In this document: in pieces, positions 60,561 through 64,000 of the stretch
Layout: every line of letters begins with the position of its first letter
How positions within the stretch are numbered: the stretch's first letter is position 1
NCBI RefSeq assembly: GCF_921293095.1
Contig: NC_060259.1
Location: 45,117,812-45,181,811, forward strand
Source: Ischnura elegans
Lineage: Eukaryota; Arthropoda; Insecta; Odonata; Coenagrionidae
Length of the DNA: 64,000 nt
Direction of reading: 5' to 3'
Notes under the pieces: generated by a model
What the model was told of the DNA's origin: nothing
What the model saw: only the letters and a program-made list of their open reading frames with translations
The model's database searches: none
Made by a program: the position numbers and the translations under genes

Positions 60561-61396
60561 ATTAGTATTTATTTCCTTTGCCAAAGCCTACATTCTTTGT
60601 AATTTATTTTTGATGGTGGATTCCTAGATATTTTGAAGCTCTGAATCCACAATAGTTAAAATATGTAAGATAGTTTATGCACTTGAATTTTGACAGATAA
60701 GTTAGTTGTTAAAAGTTGATAGATTCCAACTTATAAGCAAAAAACCTAAAGTGGAAAAATTTTTCCATTCTTCCTTATTGCTGAGTAAATTTTTTTGAAG
60801 ACTCTGATTTGAATTCAGTGCCCCTTAAAAGGAGGAAGAAATCAATACTACCCCAAAACTCTTCAGGAAAAACTATGCTTGGACTTTGTTATACGCATAG
60901 AGGTAAAGGGGTGGGATAGGGCAAGGTGGCATACCCCCCTTGTCTTTTTTTGTCTTTTTTTTCTCTGTAATAATTCTGTTTCTAAAAGAAATCCCTTATC
61001 CATCCCTCTATAAGGCTTGCGCTCAATCATACTGAACCTCTTTTACATCCATAAATTTTTTTCCCAAATGCAAATGGATATTTTGCTCCTATGTATTTCA
61101 ATAGCCAATTTTATGTGCTGCTCCTACTACGATGCAAATGATTGCTTTTGCAGTTACTTTTATGCTGTTGTTATTGCCACAGATGTGTTGTAAGAGAATG
61201 CGGGAAGGGCATAGCAGAATGAATGCCTTGAATAAATGGGCCTTCTTTAAGAGACCAATTTTGCTGCCTTTGATGTATCTTTTTGTATTGGAGACGGCAT
61301 TCTTTTACTATTTTCAAGTTTCTGATGGTGGTTTGTTTTCCTCAGTGGAATTTCGCAAAAAATGCCTCTAAGCTACAGCGAAGAAATAACTTCTGC
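60561..61396 (+). other. Intron 25 segment, nothing recognised
   Basis: AT-rich with pyrimidine runs near 60930-60965. No conserved frame or acceptor leading to ARFGEF3 homology was found. Confidence 0.4.
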
Positions 61397-61721
61397 AGGG
61401 GCGGTCTGGCCAGGTCGGCAATTGCCAAGGGCCCCAGCTTAGGGGGCCCCTACAATGCTCGCTTCTATTGTGAAGTGTATATGAAAGGAGTAATAAAAAA
61501 ATACTCATATTAGTTGAACCAAAGTATTTTGCAAAAATATAATTCTGCACTTTCATTAATTGATGTATACAACACACTCAGATTATATACAATGATAAAA
61601 TAAAGGTGTCTGAAGATAAAAGAGAACCTGATACTTTTTGAAAGGGTTATTCGAAAAGGTTATTTTAAAGTTTTTTTTAGATAGATAATAGAACCACCCC
61701 AAGCACACCAGACCACCCCTG
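61397..61721. mobile_element. MITE with CAGGGGCGGTCTGG termini (325 bp)
   Basis: Left CAGGGGCGGTCTGG and complement of right CAGGGGTGGTCTGG. CAGGGGCGG-type ends are typical of hAT MITEs, but no clear 8-bp duplication is left. Its right half recurs without the ends at 63835-63955 and partly at 63650-63720. Confidence 0.7.
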
Positions 61722-62200
61722 CTCATAAGGGAAGTACATAAAAGCCTTTTGCAATGTGAAATGAAAATCTCATTTGGCCATATATCATTTCCCAACTATT
61801 GTCTAACTTGCAACAATGAATCACTGTGTTAGTATGTGGGAAGGGGAGAGTTTTACCACTGGGATCAAATCCCAGCCTCTCAACTGGTATTGCCAAACTC
61901 ACTTATACACCCACGCACAGAAACATTCTCGTGCAATCATACGACCAAAGCAGGATCCTTTGTGAGGGCTGAAGGGACCCAAACTTAGGCTGCCTGGTCG
62001 GCAACCTGGGATTCTTTGTTGGGCTGGAGAGACTGAGCTTAGGATGCCTTGTTGTTGGGAGATGTGCACCTATAAGCGCTCAAAAGAAAAAACTGGAGTA
62101 AAATATTTTGTCGTTTGGCTCCCCCTTAAAAATTACTCTTATTTGTCAAAATCTGTCATAAAATCAGGGTGTCCAGTGACTGGAAAAAAGAATTGGGAAT

Positions 62201-62918
62201 TACTGTATTTTCCTAAATTTGATCTCAAAAAAGTTACCTGCGTCTTATACGTGAAGGACACAGGTTAACTTTCAATACTGAATGCTATTTTTAGCCCGGA
62301 TAAAGGTCTAGACACACGTAACTTTTTCTACATCTGCCATAATTATTTTATCAGGTGTAACTAAATTTTTGCCTGCAAAAATATAGTGCAAAAGAGAGGA
62401 CTGTGATGTTTTCCTTCCGACATCGCACCGTTCCGGTCTAAAAGTAAATGGAACTAATAGCGCTCGCTCTGCCCTCTTTTGTTTCTGCTTTACTTTGCCC
62501 GCCTATGTTTTTGCTTTGTTCATTTGGCTTTTACGTACCGTGAGAACTAAAAGAATCTGTGTTTTTTGTTGTTTCTGCTTTATTTTGTATAATGTTCGAT
62601 TGCTTGTCGTTCATTCATTCATTCATTATTGAAATTTACACATCATGTCCAAAATGGCTTGCCGTTTGGCAATTTTCCTCAATAAAAATATATAATTTTT
62701 GGTTTTCGGTTCCTCAATAAAAATATGTTTGGTAATTGTATTCAATGATTGTTTATCTGGCTTTTACGAAAAGTGAGGACTATAAGAAACTACATTCTAA
62801 GTTATTGTGGTACCTAGCAGTCGAGCGGACTATTGAAACTTTTTTTCCTGGTGTGTGGCCTTCTAAATAAGGGTGCGTCTTATATGCCAGTGCGTCTAAT
62901 ATGCCGTCAAATATGGTA
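62201..62918. mobile_element. TIR element with TAC-TRTATTT and GTCTTATA termini
   Basis: Left TACTGTATTTTCC followed by TGCGTCTTATACGTG, and complement of the right TACCATATTTGACGG followed by GCATATAAGACGCACC. The pattern CCGTAT...AAGACGCAC resembles the ends of the 1959-3777 family and may belong to the same broad group. Imperfect TIRs and no coding frame. A short TTCA microsatellite lies at 62610-62627. Confidence 0.45.
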
Positions 62919-63834
62919 TGCATGAACTTTTAGCCCCTGGAATTATTCATGCATTATTCGTGAATTTTTTCTTTAACCTGGAACTTCATTTCACGTACTA
63001 TTTAGCCAGTTCAATAACCTGTTTCTGGCTGAAAATTTGTTTGCCGGAATTTATAAGGCAATTTAAGGCACACGCATGCTTTACAATGCATTGATTACAA
63101 TTCAAGTTGCACTTTATGAAAACATATATGCATTTATTTAAATTATGGAATATATCTAGAGATGCCACATGAGACATTCATAAATAAAGTGTGAAATTTC
63201 TATGACCAAGTCTCAGTCTTTAAATTAGAAATATAAAATAATGAATAAATATAATATTGTTTAAAAGTATTGAATTAATTTTCGGTATTTTAAAATTCTT
63301 ATATATTGCTGTAATCATGGAAGATTAACCTTGAATTTTGTAGAATTTCCCCGGATAACCTGAAATTATGCATGAAATTTTCTGCTTTGATTGGTTGTAC
63401 ACCCTGTAAAATGTATTAAGCTGTTTGGAATTTGCCTAGTTTGTTTCTAATTCCATTTTTATCCCATTTCCGCATAGCGTAGCCATGTGGCTACACCCTA
63501 CCTAAAATGAGGTTCTTGATAAAAAACAGAGCACTATTTTGCTTTCAAATTGCCACAAATATTTTGCGTAAGGTTTTTTCAACCTAATGTATCTATTAGT
63601 TTATTTTTGACGGTGGTGGAAATAAACCCACTTGCTGAAAGAGAGGTGTGCAAATGTGCTTTTTTGAAAGGGTTATTCAAAAATGTTATTTTTTAGATTT
63701 CAGTGCAGTTATAAAGAAAAAATTCGCCAACTATAAAAGAGAATCACACTACCTTATAAAATTTTATAAGCTATGAAATTCTCACTTTTCAGACTTACAT
63801 TTCAGTCAACTATTTTGCTTTACACTGTACGCAC

Positions 63835-63955
63835 ACTCGGTGTAATAAGATTATATAAAAAATAAGTAAAATAAAAGTGTCGGAAGATGAAAGAGAACCC
63901 AATGCTTTTTTGAAAGGGTTATTTGAAAAGGTTATGTTAGAGATTTTTTTACATT
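63835..63955. repeat. Partial copy of the 61397 MITE interior
   Basis: Shares GATGAAAGAGAACC, TTTTTGAAAGGGTTATT and GAAAAGGTTA words, in the same order, with 61575-61680. It lacks the CAGGGGCGG termini within the window. A weaker third piece with TTTTTGAAAGGGTTATTC is at 63659-63720. The region suggests tandem or nested insertion of the same family running off the window end. Confidence 0.6.
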
Positions 63956-64000
63956 TCAGCGTAGTGTCAAGGAACAAATTCACTAAATAATAGGTAATAG

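Noticed and set aside
1..64000. CRISPR arrays, operons, ribosome binding sites or integrated viral genomes
   Set aside because: The window is intron-bearing animal DNA. No regularly spaced repeats, no bacterial gene organisation and no recognisable viral genes beyond ordinary retroelement remnants were seen.

Overview
The window is animal nuclear DNA, most likely from an arthropod and probably an insect, although the sequence alone does not settle the order. The evidence is AT-rich DNA, GT-AG spliced exons, introns that are either 79-131 bp or several kb, and a dense population of pogo/Tigger, piggyBac, hAT, PIF/Harbinger and Penelope-like elements with tRNA-derived SINEs. I see no prokaryotic feature, CRISPR array or rRNA gene.

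One protein-coding gene dominates. From 17182 to beyond the right edge, 25 plus-strand exons encode the first ~1566 residues of the arthropod orthologue of ARFGEF3/BIG3, a large Sec7-family-related protein. The exon phases join without a break, and the protein follows vertebrate BIG3 from the N-terminal DCB-like region through an acidic linker, a degenerate Sec7 region and the C-terminal HDS-type helical repeats. The last ~500-600 residues should lie past position 64000.

Layout: 1-17180 is upstream DNA. It holds a 1.8-kb TIR element (copy A), two piggyBac-type MITEs, a tRNA-Tyr-like SINE head, a SINE with a 12-bp target duplication, and at 8.0-16.0 kb a CpG-richer block bounded by a ~290-bp direct repeat. 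That block contains a hAT MITE, a Harbinger element with an inverted duplication of its transposase segment, and a long-TIR transposon with a decayed transposase. The gene follows from 17182. Its compact introns (79-131 bp) carry no transposons, while most of the large introns contain one or more identifiable insertions. Intron 13 (8.2 kb) is the most complex: a Tigger-type element, a piggyBac remnant, and a copy of the copy A element that was itself hit by a Tigger element (carrying an exact 203-bp tandem duplication) and by a solo LTR.

The most striking observation is that solo LTR (38356-38739). It has a 4-bp target duplication confirmed by two paralogous empty sites. It carries four heat-shock-element-like blocks, a TATA-like box exactly 30 bp before an arthropod initiator, an AATAAA signal just downstream, and an internal tRNA-like A/B box module. 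It lies in sense orientation in an intron. Also notable are two fold-back elements with a tRNA-like T-arm in the loop (23.3 and 23.6 kb), the Harbinger inverted duplication, and two Penelope-like GIY-YIG endonuclease remnants on opposite strands.
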